Assembly (NCBI GenBank): GCA_949358305.1 | Contig: OX442317.1 | Span: forward strand, 16,186,491 to 16,250,490 | Length of the DNA: 64,000 nucleotides | DNA from: Strigamia acuminata | Lineage: Eukaryota > Arthropoda > Chilopoda > Geophilomorpha > Linotaeniidae | Direction of reading: 5' to 3' | Part shown: positions 43,974 through 54,492 of the stretch, piece by piece | Position numbering within the stretch: the stretch's first letter is position 1 | How the letters are laid out: the number at the start of each line of letters is the position of its first letter | Made by a program: the position numbers and the translations under genes | Notes under the pieces: model-generated | Told to the model about the DNA's origin: nothing | What the model saw: the letters and a program-made list of their open reading frames with translations, nothing else | The model's database searches: none

Positions 43974-44313
43974 AGTCGCCTTGTATACTTCAATAACCGA
44001 CGACGGAAATTGCCTCTCTATCGACGATATGTGTCCACAGCTCTTAGGAATCGAATCTCATGTCGAATTCGAAAACAGAAAGAAAACAATTGAAAAATCA
44101 GCAATTCAACTTCAAAATTTACGCGAAAATATTCGCTTATTCTTCGTAACTAACGGTCTAGTTGTACATTACTTCTTTACCGACGATCCGTCTGTCGTTC
44201 TTTTCAACTCGGCCAATTTCTCTCGCAAAAACAGCCCAAACTTCCTCGAATTTTCAAATTTCTCGAACATGACAACTGCTGCAATGGCATCTGGATCCCA
44301 TCGTGGATACCAG
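43974..44313 (-). other. 5' leader and primer-binding site of gypsy C
   Basis: Leader of about 325 bp. TGGTATCCACGAT at 44312-44300 (minus) is the primer-binding site, one base from the LTR. A plus-strand ORF spanning this region is a shadow. Confidence 0.65.
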
Positions 44314-44426
44314 TTTTATGTTCGGGTTAAACATAAATTGAACTCTGAGATTTCATCTCTAAATGTGTTTGTGTGCAAAGACAGGAATGAGAACGACCGC
44401 TCTGTCTCTGCTCGGAACGTCGTCTG
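44314..44426 (-). repeat. 5' LTR of gypsy C, first part
   Basis: 113 bp matching 32040-32152 with one difference seen (CAGGAATG for CAGAAATG). It ends with GTCTG, the left duplication of gypsy D. Confidence 0.9.
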
Positions 44427-44642
44427 TGATGTGTCCTGTCTCTTCTCAAGAACAAACATTGATTTCATAGAAGAAAACTCATGCACAACTCTCGTTTATT
44501 CATCACATTCATATTCTGAGTTCTAGAACTTAAGTCACTATGGTTACAAAAGCATTGTCTGATAAATCCATTATTACTAATTACAATTGATTGTATCTTA
44601 ACATCATCAGATTGTTACACACTAATTAGGCTAAACACTGCA
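44427..44642 (-). repeat. 3' LTR of gypsy D (216 bp)
   Basis: TGATGTGTCCTG...CTAAACACTGCA on the plus strand. Two substitutions distinguish it from 54127-54342 (CATAGAAG/CATAGGAG and AGTCACT/AGTCGCT). The polypurine tract complement TTCCTCCCCAAT follows at 44643. Confidence 0.94.
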
Positions 44643-44835
44643 TTCCTCCCCAATTATCAAACATACTTTGTAATTTTCACACACCTCAAAAACCATCAAA
44701 AACACAACACTTTTCAACTTAAAGTAAACTCAAATAACTTCGCATAATTTCAAACACTTCAGTCTTTCTTAAAGTCAAACATTTCAATTTTTCTTAATTT
44801 CCAAACTTTTACAATAAAAATCTTGAACTTGACCT

Positions 44836-47800
44836 CTATTGTTTATTCTTGTCTGCCATCCTTTTCAGTAGCAACCGAGTGCGCTCAGCATCTTCTTTGC
44901 TGTAGAGCTGTGGTGGTTCGGCGCTTGCTTTACTGGCCTTTCTAGCAGACACACTAACGTGTGGTGGTTCTCTCACTGCCGAATCTGCTGCGGAACTTGG
45001 ACCAGGCTGTGTGGGGTCCGCCACCGGTTCCAGGCGCACCATTTCTGCTACTTTCAAACCTCGCTTTGGCGGTCTTGACGGGGGCAAGTTGTGGTAGTTC
45101 GCCATTGTAGCCCCCTCCTCATCGCTCTCCTCCCCCGACGACAGGTCCTTGTAGTTGACCTCGATGTTCCTTGTTGCTCGTGTCCTCGTCCTCTGCGCTA
45201 TTTCGCGCTCGACTCGGGGTGAAACGATAGCTTGCTGGTCATCAACTGCCGCCGGGACCGTCGTCGGAACTTGTGGTAACGCTGCGATGAGAGGTAAGGT
45301 CGGCTCTACCGCTGGTAGGGCTTGCACTGTTGGCGGGGTGGGCATCACAACTTGCTCGACACGAGGCATCGCCGCTGCCGCCGCTTGTGGGGTTCCGGGT
45401 GGCGACATCGTCGCCGCTTGTGGCATCGCCGCCGTGGGGCTCGCCGCTTGTCGAATGACCGGTTGACTCACAGGTGGTGCAGGTAGCAGCTGTTGAACTT
45501 GATGAGCCCGACGCAAAAAACGGGTGGGCAGTCGCTCTTCCTCAGCTGGTGCTACCTGCGGGATAATATTAACAATTTCCTCACCCGACACCACTCCAGT
45601 CTCTCTGCGGCTTATCAGGTGATTCAAATGCCGCACTTGAATACGACCCGTGTCTGCATCCTTCAAGGCATACACCAACTCGCCACGGCGCTCGGTCACT
45701 GTCCCTGCTCTCCAAGGCGGTTTGGTCTCCGGAAAGGAGCGGAACCAGATCAAGTCGCCAACTGCAAATATCCTGCAACGAGACGCGCTGGTGGGCGCCC
45801 CTGTGCCCACTCTTGGGCGGACCAAATCAATATGCGTAAATAATTGGCGCCCCAAAAAGTTCATCGCTGGGGTGTCATTATTTCTACTTCTGTAATTTGC
45901 GTGTTGAAACAGTATAAGTCTCAACAACCTCAATTCCAGGTCCCCTTGGGTGAATTTGGCTAGCTTGTCCTTCACCCAGCGGACCGCCTGTTCTGCTGTG
46001 CCGTTGGATTGTGGGTGGTACGGGGGGGAGAAGATGTGGTCGATGCCATTCTTGGCTAAAAATGACGCAAACTCTCTTGACGCGAACTGGGGGCCGTTGT
46101 CGCTTACCAACAAATGCGGCAAGCCAAACGAACTAAAAATGCGACGCAAAATTAGAATCGTCGAGGCGGAGGTGGCTGTCGTGACCGCTCGCGCCTCCAC
46201 CCATCCTGAAAAGGCATCAACGACCACCAGGACCATCCTCTTCTGAATTGGCCCCGCATAATCCACGTGCACTCTCGCCCATGGTTCTTCAGCACGCGGC
46301 CAAGAGATTGGCACTGCTCTCGGTGGCAAAATCCTGTTCCGCGCGCAAACTGCACAGGCCTGAACAAATGTCACTATCTGTGTGGTCATAGCTGGCCACC
46401 AAACCACGCTACGCGCGCGCTTTTTCATCGTGACCACTCCAGGGTGCCCCTCATGCAGCAGACGCAACATCTTCTGGCGCAAGGCGGTTGGCATCACGAC
46501 GCGATCGCCCCACATTAGCACTCCCGCCACAATGGTCAATTCGTAAAACTTCACCACGTAGTCTCTCAAACCGTTAATTAACTGGGGGTCCCCGGAACGC
46601 ACCGCTGCTACCACACGTGTCAAATCCAAATCAGCGCCCGTTGCCCTCGCCACATCTGCTGCCAAAAGTAGCTCTTCCCGTTCAAGCTCGACCAGAAATA
46701 AAGGCCATTCCTCCGCCTCCTCGCGTGCCACTTCCACCGGAAATCGGCTGAGAGTGTCGGCGTTCTGGTTCTGCTCTCCTCTTCTGTAGACAAGGCGGTA
46801 TTCATACGCCGCCAGCATCAGTGCCCAGCGTAGCATTCGCGGACTTATTACCAATGGGATAGGGCGATCTGGTCCTAAAATGCCCAACAGCGGCTTGTGA
46901 TCTGTAAATATAACAAAAGGCCTACCCATTAAGTAAACATGAAATTTCTTCACCGCGAACACCACTGCCAAGGCCTCCTTGTCTATCTGCGCGTAGTTAA
47001 TTTCCGCCTTCGTCAAGGAACGGGACGCGTAAGCGACTGGCAACTCCTGGTCGTTCTGTCCAATATGGGCTAGCACCGCCCCTACTCCAAAGGGCGACGC
47101 ATCAGTCGCGACGGACAACGGCCGCTGCAAGTCGTAAAACGTCAAAATCGGGGCCGTGGTCAAGGCTCTCTTGATGGCGTCGAAGGCCTCCTGCCTACGA
47201 CGGTTCCAACTCCAAATGGCATCTGTGCACAGCAACTCATACAATGGTGCTGCGAAATCTGCCAACTTGTGCACAAAAACTGCATAAAAAGCAACCATCC
47301 CCAGGAAGGTGCGGAGTTGTTTCACGTCGGCCGGCGGTGGGATAGCGACCACGGCTTCAATCTTTGATGTTATCGGTTGAACTCCTCTCTCGCTCACTGT
47401 AAACCCTAAAAAGTCTAATTTAAGTTTACAAAATAAGCATTTCTCCAACGCAAGTCGTAAGCCCTTGGACGCCAATCGCTTGAAAACTTCCTCCAAAACT
47501 TCAAAATGTTCTTCAAGCGTCCAGGTGGCTATTAAAATGTCGTCTAAATAAATGAAAATTCGGACAACACCATCTAAAACCATCACAATTATGCGTTGAA
47601 ACCTCCCCGCTGAAGGCATAGTCCCAAATGGCAGGCGGGTCACTGCCATCACGCCCTTCTCCGTGTTGACCGCGGCTATCTCCGCCGACCGGGTCGACAA
47701 CGGAATTTGCTGGTAGGCGTGTCGCATATCCAGCAAACTAAAGAATCTAGCCCGCCCAATCGACGCGAGCAACTCAGAAATTTTTGGTAATGGGTAGGGG

Positions 47801-48190
47801 TCGGGTTGGAGACTGGCGTTGACCGTCGAGCGGTAATCACCGCAGAGTCGGACACTCCCGTCCTTCTTCACCACCGTTACCAACGGGGTGGCCCACTCCG
47901 CGAACTGCATCGGTCGAAAAACTCCCTCAGCGACCAAACGGTCAATTTCCCTCGTAACGGCCGGTCTAAGGGGCAGTGGGACAGGCCTGGGTCGAAAAAA
48001 CTTTGGTACGGCATCCGTACGCAGCACCAAATCCACCGGACTACCTGTATACGTGCCCAAACCCTTCTTGAACACTCCCTGGTACCGCCTCAATAATGCC
48101 TTTAATCTGGGGTCAGACTGGCTCCCGGGGCGGCCAGTGGTCAACTGCTCCACCACAACGCCCCCTGGCTCTCCAACACTGTCCAATAAC
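44836..48190 (-). pseudogene. Gypsy D RT, RNase H, integrase (separated from Gag-protease by a frameshift)
   Basis: An open frame of about 1,100 residues with RT (RPVPLPLRPAVTREIDRLVA onwards, YLDD), RNase H (VATDASPFGVGAVL), integrase zinc finger and DDE (VDYAGPI, VSDNGPQF, HPQSNGTAEQ). A Pro/Ala-rich, acidic tail ends LLLKRMADKNKQ at 44836. All catalytic residues are kept. The frame differs from that of Gag-protease, and the junction near 48150-48200 looks like a small deletion after LTPNV. The element cannot make a single polyprotein from this copy. Confidence 0.88.
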
Positions 48191-49465
48191 CCCACACATT
48201 TGGCGTAAGAGCGTTTGAAATTGTTTGCCACCCAAAAAGTGACACTAAGTCTCGCCCCACCAAACTGGGGCCCAATTTCCCCACAATTATAAATTTGACA
48301 AACTTGAGTTTTCCTGCAATCAGTAAATGAACTTGCACGGCTCCCGACACCTCCACCGGTTGGCATTGATAGGCGTACAACCTCGTAGCGGTCACTCTGA
48401 TGTCCTGCATGGCGATCAACCCCCTCGACAGCAGCATATTACAATCATTCACGTTCAGTATGGATAACTCACTTCCAGTATCCAAAAGTAAATCAAAATC
48501 CAACGTGTTTACTTGTGCATGAACCATCAAGGGTGGCGGACGCCTGCTGGAGCTATTTAACTGGAACAACGCGAAGTCTTCCTCTTCTTGTTCCTGCAAT
48601 GTGTTGACGGGAACACGACGTTGGCGCCAGTTTTCCTCCGGCGCGCCACCCGCGCTCGCGCCATCGACATCCGTTGGAAATGAAGGCACCGCACAGCCTT
48701 GATCCGCCTCGCCAGTCCTCCTGACCCAGTCTCCTCGAAGTCTGCCAGTTGCCTTCTGCAATGGTGCACCCGATGGTCCGAAAAGCGGGTCGTACGGGCA
48801 ATCTTTGACGAAGTGCGGCCCCCCGCACCGAAAACACTGTACCGGCGTGCCGTCGCGCTTGAAAGGTCGGCCCGCCTGTGCTCTCGTTGACTCTTGGCGC
48901 CCGCGCCAAGGTCGCTGGAAACCGCTGCCCCGTCCGCCCATCGCTGCTGATGAACCCGCCGGTCTTTGTGGCGTGAACGCTCGTCCGCGCCCTCGCTGGC
49001 CATTCCGCCGAAAATCCGCAGTGGTCTGCAGTACCGCTGCAGACGTCGACGGGGTGCTGTCGGACTCGACCACTGGCAGAGCCTCTTCCTTCCCCTCAGC
49101 TGCCATATGGGCCATCTCGTGGGCCACCGCTCTTTTAGTGACCTCAAGGACTGACAATGGCATATTTAAAAGGATTTCACGTACCAAAACCGGATTTTTG
49201 GCTCCGCGGACCACTTGTTCTACGATCGCGTTGTCCATCTCGTCTTTCGTCAGGAAATTGCACCGCTGTGCCATCACTCGTAAGTCTGCAATATATGTGT
49301 CCACTGACTCGCCAGGTTTCCTTTTCTTTGCTCCAAAACGCTGACGTGCCATGTAGGGAGTGTCAACCGTTTTGAAATGCAAATCCACCGCTGCAATCAA
49401 AACGTCCAAATCCATGTTTGCCACCTCCTTCGGGTGTACCAAACGTTTGATTTTGTCGTACATGG
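48150..49465 (-). pseudogene. Gypsy D Gag (from ~residue 57) and protease
   Basis: Begins at MYDKIKRLVHPKEVANM, right next to the copia LTR, so the first ~56 Gag residues are missing from this block. It continues through the Arg/Gly-rich region, zinc knuckle CFRCGGPHFVKDC and protease (LLDTGSELSILN, LVGRDLVSLFG). It then shifts frame near 48190. The missing Gag start lies at 53102-53691, past the copia fragment, with overlap. Confidence 0.88.
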
Positions 49466-49905
49466 TATTGGTTTTGCAGTGAATTCTTTCGCCATTTGTG
49501 TTAATGTTGCGCGTTTCAGAATTAGCGTAATAGATGTGTACGCCTGTTACTGCGAATGCATGTTTCATCTGTGTTGTTGTGTTTAGTTTTCTACGCATTA
49601 TTCTGTTTACTGTTCTCAGCACGGATGGACAACTTTGTGTTTTGGGTGTGCATGTCACCACTGGATATCCGTAGATGGATATGTGTTATTTATTCTTTTG
49701 TAAAGAACAAATTCATATCAAATAATATGGATTTGTTCTCCTTTTATTGTGTATCCCGTTTAGAGACTATGTAGCCTCGAAACGGCATTCGTTTTATGTT
49801 TTCCGAGAATTAAACATGGCGGCCACGCTTTGTGCTTACCGCACAGTTTAAATCCGACGTCTTATTAATGGATTCGACACACCACTGGCTCCAAGAAACA
49901 ATACA
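49466..49905 (+). repeat. 5' LTR of copia H (about 440 bp)
   Basis: The start is set by the gypsy junction and the end by the primer-binding site (…AATACA/TGGTAGC). There is no second LTR to confirm it. It contains related words to the G LTR, such as GTAAAG(A/C)ACAAAT and ATGGCGGC near its end. Confidence 0.7.
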
Positions 49906-49921
49906 TGGTAGCAGAGGATGG
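49906..49921 (+). promoter_or_regulatory. Primer-binding site of copia H (initiator tRNA-Met)
   Basis: TGGTAGCAGAGGATGG is perfectly complementary to the 3' end of animal initiator tRNA-Met (…CCATCCTCTGCTACCA). Confidence 0.9.
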
Positions 49922-50973
49922 TTCGCATCGTTGGCGACCATCTCGAGACGATAAGCGGACTTCGAGAGCGGTAACGACCATCGGACGTTCGCCGACACCG
50001 TCATTTTCGTCGCAGAGACGTATCGACGATTTTCGCGAAGTGCGAGCGATTCGGAAGTGTGTGCGGACGATTAGGACGTGGTTTTTGGACAGAACAGTGT
50101 GAGAATTGTTTATTTTCATGACAAATTATTTATTTGCCAGTATAACGGAGATTAGCTTCGGTGGCAGCCATTTTCCTTCGCCTGGACTTCGCCGTGTACA
50201 ACAGTGAAGCCAGACAGCGTGTGTTCGGGCCGAAACACGCTAGTATTTTGTGGATTCGTGCAACCAACGACGGTGCACGTTGATACGACGAAATTATTTG
50301 GTTTTTCGACGTGGGATAAACGCCGGAATCGTCGTTTCGAGGAAATTCACCCGACGACGGCCATTTTGTTTAGTTTTGTAGAAATCAAGGACGAGGACAG
50401 CAGTTTAGTACACCGTGTACGACTGCCAACGTGTGAAGACCTGTGCGGGAATAAATTTGCACACAGGCGACAGCTATTTGCCGTGAATTGGTTCACGAAG
50501 GCGCGGACGAGCGCAACCATCGTACGAGGCAAGGATTCCGTACGAACGACGTTGGATCGACGTTTTCTCATCGTGGGATCAAGTTGCGACGCATTTCCCG
50601 CAACGACGCCGATCAACACAGTGTTTATTATTATTTATTTTCGGGGTCGTGAAACTTTGTATAGATTTAAGTTTTTGTTTCTGGGTCCTTTAGAATATTC
50701 TGCACCCTTTAGGCATTCGCCTAGTGCAGTCTTATTTCGGTTTGGGCTTGTCCGTGGTACAAGGTAGCCGTCCCGCGCCACCAGGTTGGCGGTCGGAAGC
50801 TATCAGGGCGACCAAACTCGAGTATTAATCCTTCTTATAAGGATTTCCCCGGGAAGATTGTTATTATTTTCGCCTATTATTTTGGGGGAATTGTTGTGTG
50901 AAAGTGTATTGGTGTTTAGTGCATTGGTGTTTAGTGCATCGAATAGTGATTTTGTGTAATAATCTGTGGGATT
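49922..50973 (+). other. 5' leader of copia H
   Basis: About 1,050 bp with no supported gene; a 187-codon ORF at 50204-50767 overlaps the structured block and is not conserved in G. It holds the palindrome GTACACCGTGTAC (50408-50420), a hairpin CCTGTGCG...CACACAGG (50440-50467, also in G at 61622-61649), and the block at 50700-50817. Confidence 0.6.
50700..50817 (+). ncRNA. Structured leader RNA element of copia H
   Basis: Hairpin 1: CTGCAC (50700-50705) pairs with GTGCAG (50724-50729), and inside it TAGGC-ATTC-GCCTA (50710-50723). Then three nested stems: GTTTGG/CCAAAC (50740-50745, 50812-50817), GGTAGC/GCTATC (50763-50768, 50799-50804, one G-U) and CGCCA-CCAGGT-TGGCG (50776-50791). Copia G has CGGTAC/GTACCG, TAGCC/GGCTA, ATCTGG/CCAGAT, ACTAGC/GCTAGT and CGGC/GCCG at the same places. 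Both sides of the stems change together. Unpaired segments such as GCTTGTCCGTGG and TCCCGCG are conserved. Confidence 0.65.
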
Positions 50974-53101
50974 GTGGAAATGGCGACCTACGAAAAGGAC
51001 GGCGATTATCGAGATTATCGAAACATTAGGAAACTCGATGGTGACAATTATGAGTCCTGGTCAGTCCAGGTGAGATTAATTCTCCTACAGCAGGGAGTCT
51101 GGAGCCACGTTAAGGGCACGGAGCCAAGTTTGCCTTCGACCGCCTCCGCGAAGGAGAAGCGCGAGTATGAGACACGAGAAGCGAGGGCAATATCAACGCT
51201 TTGCCTTACGTGCAACGAGGCACAACAATCTGTGGCGGTTGCCCACGAAACGGCACAAGAAATATGGGAAGCCCTAAAAGCCGCCTACCAACCGACCACT
51301 AGGGCAAGGAAAAACCGGCTCCGACGTGAATTTTTGCAAATGAAATTGCAAGAACGGGAGCAAATGGTCGTATTTACCACCCGGGTGGATCGGAAGGCGG
51401 GTGACCTGAAAAATGTGAATGTGACCATGTCTGGAGAGGACATTGCATTCCAGTATATGGACTTCCTCCCTCCGACATACGAGGGAGTGAAACAAGTTAT
51501 GTATCACTGGTCAGATACTGAATTCACCCAGTCCAACGTCAAAGACCGACTCCTTGGAGAGTACAACCGTTTAAATGAACAGCACGAGGAATATGGTGCG
51601 CCGACAGTCGAGGACGTTGGCAGAGGGGGCGCCCGACCCCAACAACCCAAACAGACTATACATGCTATAATTGTGGTGGAAAATACCACTTTGCAAGGGA
51701 CTGCAAAAAGCCAAAGCAAGGAGGAAATGACCCGACACGTGGAACTTTTGCACCGATGGCGCGCCGACAAGGACGCGCGGGTGCACGTTCTAGAGGAACC
51801 GGCGCAGGTTCAAATCAAGCATTTTTGGACGAACCGTTGTCTTTCTACTCGGCAGTACATGCCATACAGCAAATGGATTTTCCTGTGATCTCATTGGCAT
51901 CACAGAAAGCGCCGGAAAGAGATCCCGCCTGGTACATTGATACGGGCGCAACAGACCATTTCTCATACAACTATGAATGTTTCACGAATTTTAAACCCCT
52001 CGAGAATTTTAGTGTACAATTAGGAGAGGGGAGTTCTTAGATTAGTGGTATGGGCGAAATTACTTTAATAGCAAATTATGGCAAGGGTGGACGCGAAATT
52101 ACACTTAAAAACGTGTATTACGCGCCAAAATTTCGAAAAAACCTAATTTCACTCGGTCGTACAGACGAGGCAGGTCTGAAAACATTCATAGCTGATGGGA
52201 AATTAACAATGTTCGAATCAACGATGGACAAACCGATGTTAACTGCAAAACGATTGTCAAATAGGATGTATCAAGTGAATTGTGCAATTGAAACTCAGAA
52301 TGTGAACGCATCCGTATTGCCTACGCAAGGGAATACGGATGTCGTGGCGAGTAAATCGCCTGAAGTTGTTAAAGTGCCATTAACCATGAATTGTTATAAG
52401 AAAGCTTTATTAACCCCAATTCGTAAGCCGGAGAAATCCGCAAATGCTGTTGTGAATCCGAGTAGCGTGTTAGTAAAGCAGGGAAGCGCTGCAAATGCGA
52501 CTAAAACTCAACCAATTAAGAAAGTTGAACCAACTAAAGAAGAAGTTTATGCAAAAGTAGTTAATGAGTTGGGGAACGGGGAAAGGAATGGTAAACCCGA
52601 TAAAGCAGTACCGATGGATTATTGGCACGCCCGTATGGGGCATTTACATGCGAAAGGAATTGTTGACATGGAAAAGTCAACCGATATTTATGGAATCAAA
52701 TTGTCAGACAGGGAAATGAACACTTGTGATTCGTGTGCACGGGCGAAGAGCACACGAGCAAGTTTTGCACCAATAGGGAATATCAGGTCAAAAGGGGTTC
52801 TGGACTTAATACATATGGACACCTGGGGCCATTCTTCAACAAAATCGATTGGAGGGGCAAGATATTTCCTATTATTGGTCGATGACTATTCCAGATTTAT
52901 GTGGATAGTAACAATGAAAACGAAGGATGAAGTGCTAGGCCATTTTAAGACATGGCAATTACAATTAGAGTGTGCGACATCACGTAAAGTGAAAGCGATC
53001 AGAACGGATAATGGGGGTGAATTCGTATCAGCAGCTTGGGCAAAACATGCGAGTGATTCGGGAATCAAATGTGAACGCACAACCCCCTACTCCCCAGAAA
53101 T
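50974..53101 (+). pseudogene. Copia H Gag-Pol, frameshifted, with a stop, 3'-truncated
   Basis: Gag starts at 50974 or at the next ATG (MATYEKDGDYRDYRN). After about 225 residues the frame shifts near 51655. The zinc knuckle CYNCGGKYHFARDC is read in another frame. That frame goes on to the protease motif YIDTGATDH (near 51937) and meets a TAG at 52038-52040. The same frame then resumes with integrase: HARMGHLH ... CDSC, HMDTWG (Asp 1) and RTDNGGEF (Asp 2). It ends at TTPYSPEM, just before the catalytic Glu would come. It therefore has a frameshift, a nonsense codon and a 3' truncation. Confidence 0.9.
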
Positions 53102-53691
53102 GCAGACGTCGACGGGGTGCTGTCGGATTCGACCACTGGCAGAGCCTCTTCCTTCCCCTCGGCTGCCATATGGGCCATCTCGTGGGCCACCGCTCTTTTA
53201 GTGACCTCAAGGACTGACAATGGCATATTTAAAAGGATTTCACGTACCAAAACCGGATTTTTGGCTCCGCGGACCACTTGTTCTACAATCGCGTTGTCCA
53301 TCTCGTCTTTCGTCAGGAAATTGCACCGCTGTGCCATCACTCTTAAATCTGCAATATATGTGTCCACTGACTCGCCAGGTTTCCTTTTCTTTGCTCCAAA
53401 ATGCTGACGTGCCATGTAGGGAGTGTCAACCGTTTTGAAATGCAAATCCACCGCTGCAATTAAAACATCCAAATCCATATTTGCCACCTCTTTCGGGTGA
53501 ACCAAACGTTTGATTTTGTCGTACATGGGAGTCCCGACAGATGTCAAAAGTAAAGCTACCTGCTTATCCTTATCTACACTATTTAATGACACAAACAACA
53601 CAAACGTTTCCTTCCATGTCAACCATTCTTGCCAAGTTGTGCCTTTAAATGTCGGGAGGTTTCCTAACATTGGTTGCGCCGCCTGCGCCAT
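53102..53691 (-). pseudogene. Gypsy D Gag N-terminal part (second gag segment)
   Basis: Starts MAQAAQPMLGNLPTFKGTTW at 53691 and runs ~195 residues to STPSTSA, where the copia fragment cuts it. Bases 53102-53520 duplicate gag sequence also present at about 49042-49465, with roughly a dozen substitutions. The two segments therefore come from two related gypsy copies or from a duplication followed by divergence. Confidence 0.88.
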
Positions 53692-54126
53692 TCGAATCAG
53701 GCTTCGCCACGCGGCTTCTCTTCAAAAATCGATTCGAGCAGCCGTTCTTCGTGCCGCCTTCACTCGACACGCCGGGTACAAACCGCAACACGTCGCCGTA
53801 TGTACCGTGTACAACGTTCTCGTGGCCGCAACTCTCCAGTCGGCCTCTCTGTCGTCGCGTGACTCGCCTTCGAAAATCACGATCGTCGCAGCTTTTTCTT
53901 CCCAATTCTCGTCCAGGCAACACCCGGCGCGGCTCGCAGCTCGCTGCTGTGCCCACTGTGGCAACTGTCGTCGCTTGTCAGCCGAGTTCTCTCTCGAACG
54001 CGTCGCCGACTCAAAAAACGGCCCAAAAACGGCCAAAAACGGACCAAACTCACAGTTGGGAGAATGTCACTCCACACTCTCCTTGCTCAGTTAACGTGGC
54101 GCCCGTCCCGACATCGTGGATACCAC
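53692..54126 (-). other. 5' leader and primer-binding site of gypsy D
   Basis: Leader similar to that of B. TGGTATCCACGAT at 54125-54113 is the primer-binding site. Overlapping short ORFs are not supported. Confidence 0.65.
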
Positions 54127-54342
54127 TGATGTGTCCTGTCTCTTCTCAAGAACAAACATTGATTTCATAGGAGAAAACTCATGCACAACTCTCGTTTATT
54201 CATCACATTCATATTCTGAGTTCTAGAACTTAAGTCGCTATGGTTACAAAAGCATTGTCTGATAAATCCATTATTACTAATTACAATTGATTGTATCTTA
54301 ACATCATCAGATTGTTACACACTAATTAGGCTAAACACTGCA
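54127..54342 (-). repeat. 5' LTR of gypsy D (216 bp)
   Basis: Pairs with 44427-44642, with two differences seen. Followed by GTCTG and the rest of the gypsy C LTR. Confidence 0.94.
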
Positions 54343-54347
54343 GTCTG

Positions 54348-54492
54348 CTGTTTTATTTACTTTAATACAATGAGTATTTCACAATCAAAAAGTGTGAGAT
54401 CTGTGTTGCTAAACAATACATTTAGCAACCAGATCTCACTCTAACGGCAGCAATGTAGTTTGATACATATTTGACTTTGGCAATACACAACA
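54348..54492 (-). repeat. 5' LTR of gypsy C, second part
   Basis: 145 bp identical to 32153-32297. With 44314-44426 it makes a full 258-bp LTR. Confidence 0.92.

Larger units (their letters stand above)
49466..53101 (+). mobile_element. Copia element H, 3'-truncated, inside gypsy D
   Basis: A plus-strand copia with an apparent LTR (49466-49905), primer-binding site, long leader, Gag, protease and most of integrase. It stops abruptly at 53101 inside the integrase core (TPYSPEM) and joins gypsy gag. RT, RNase H and the 3' LTR are missing. The LTR start reads TATTGG where related LTRs read TGTTGG. The left edge follows gypsy GTACATGG, but no matching duplication abuts the right edge. Confidence 0.87.
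44427..54342 (-). mobile_element. Ty3/gypsy element D, chimeric, with copia fragment H inside
   Basis: Inserted in the 5' LTR of gypsy C with duplication GTCTG (44422-44426 and 54343-54347). The LTRs of 216 bp differ at two positions that I can see. The interior is 9.5 kb instead of about 5.2 kb because a 3.6-kb plus-strand copia fragment (49466-53101) lies in gag. About 420 bp of gag is present on both sides of that fragment, so this is not a plain insertion. A frameshift near 48190 also separates protease from RT. Confidence 0.9.
32040..54492 (-). mobile_element. Ty3/gypsy element C, split by copia E and gypsy D
   Basis: Minus-strand gypsy in the array with duplication GTTTG (32035-32039 and 54493-54497). 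The 3' LTR is 32040-32297 (258 bp). The 5' LTR is 44314-44426 plus 54348-54492 (113+145=258 bp), split by gypsy D. The pol gene is split at 35504/42375 by copia E. Apart from these insertions the coding frame continues, and the LTRs differ at one position that I can see. C belongs to a gypsy family distinct from A, B and D. Confidence 0.93.

Noticed and set aside
50204-50767. 187-codon ORF in the copia H leader
   Set aside because: Not conserved in frame in copia G, while the RNA stems it overlaps are conserved. It is probably untranslated leader.
53028-53217. Reading of copia H integrase through into gypsy gag (ORF to 53201)
   Set aside because: The last ~33 codons are antisense gypsy sequence beyond the truncation point, so they are not part of copia.
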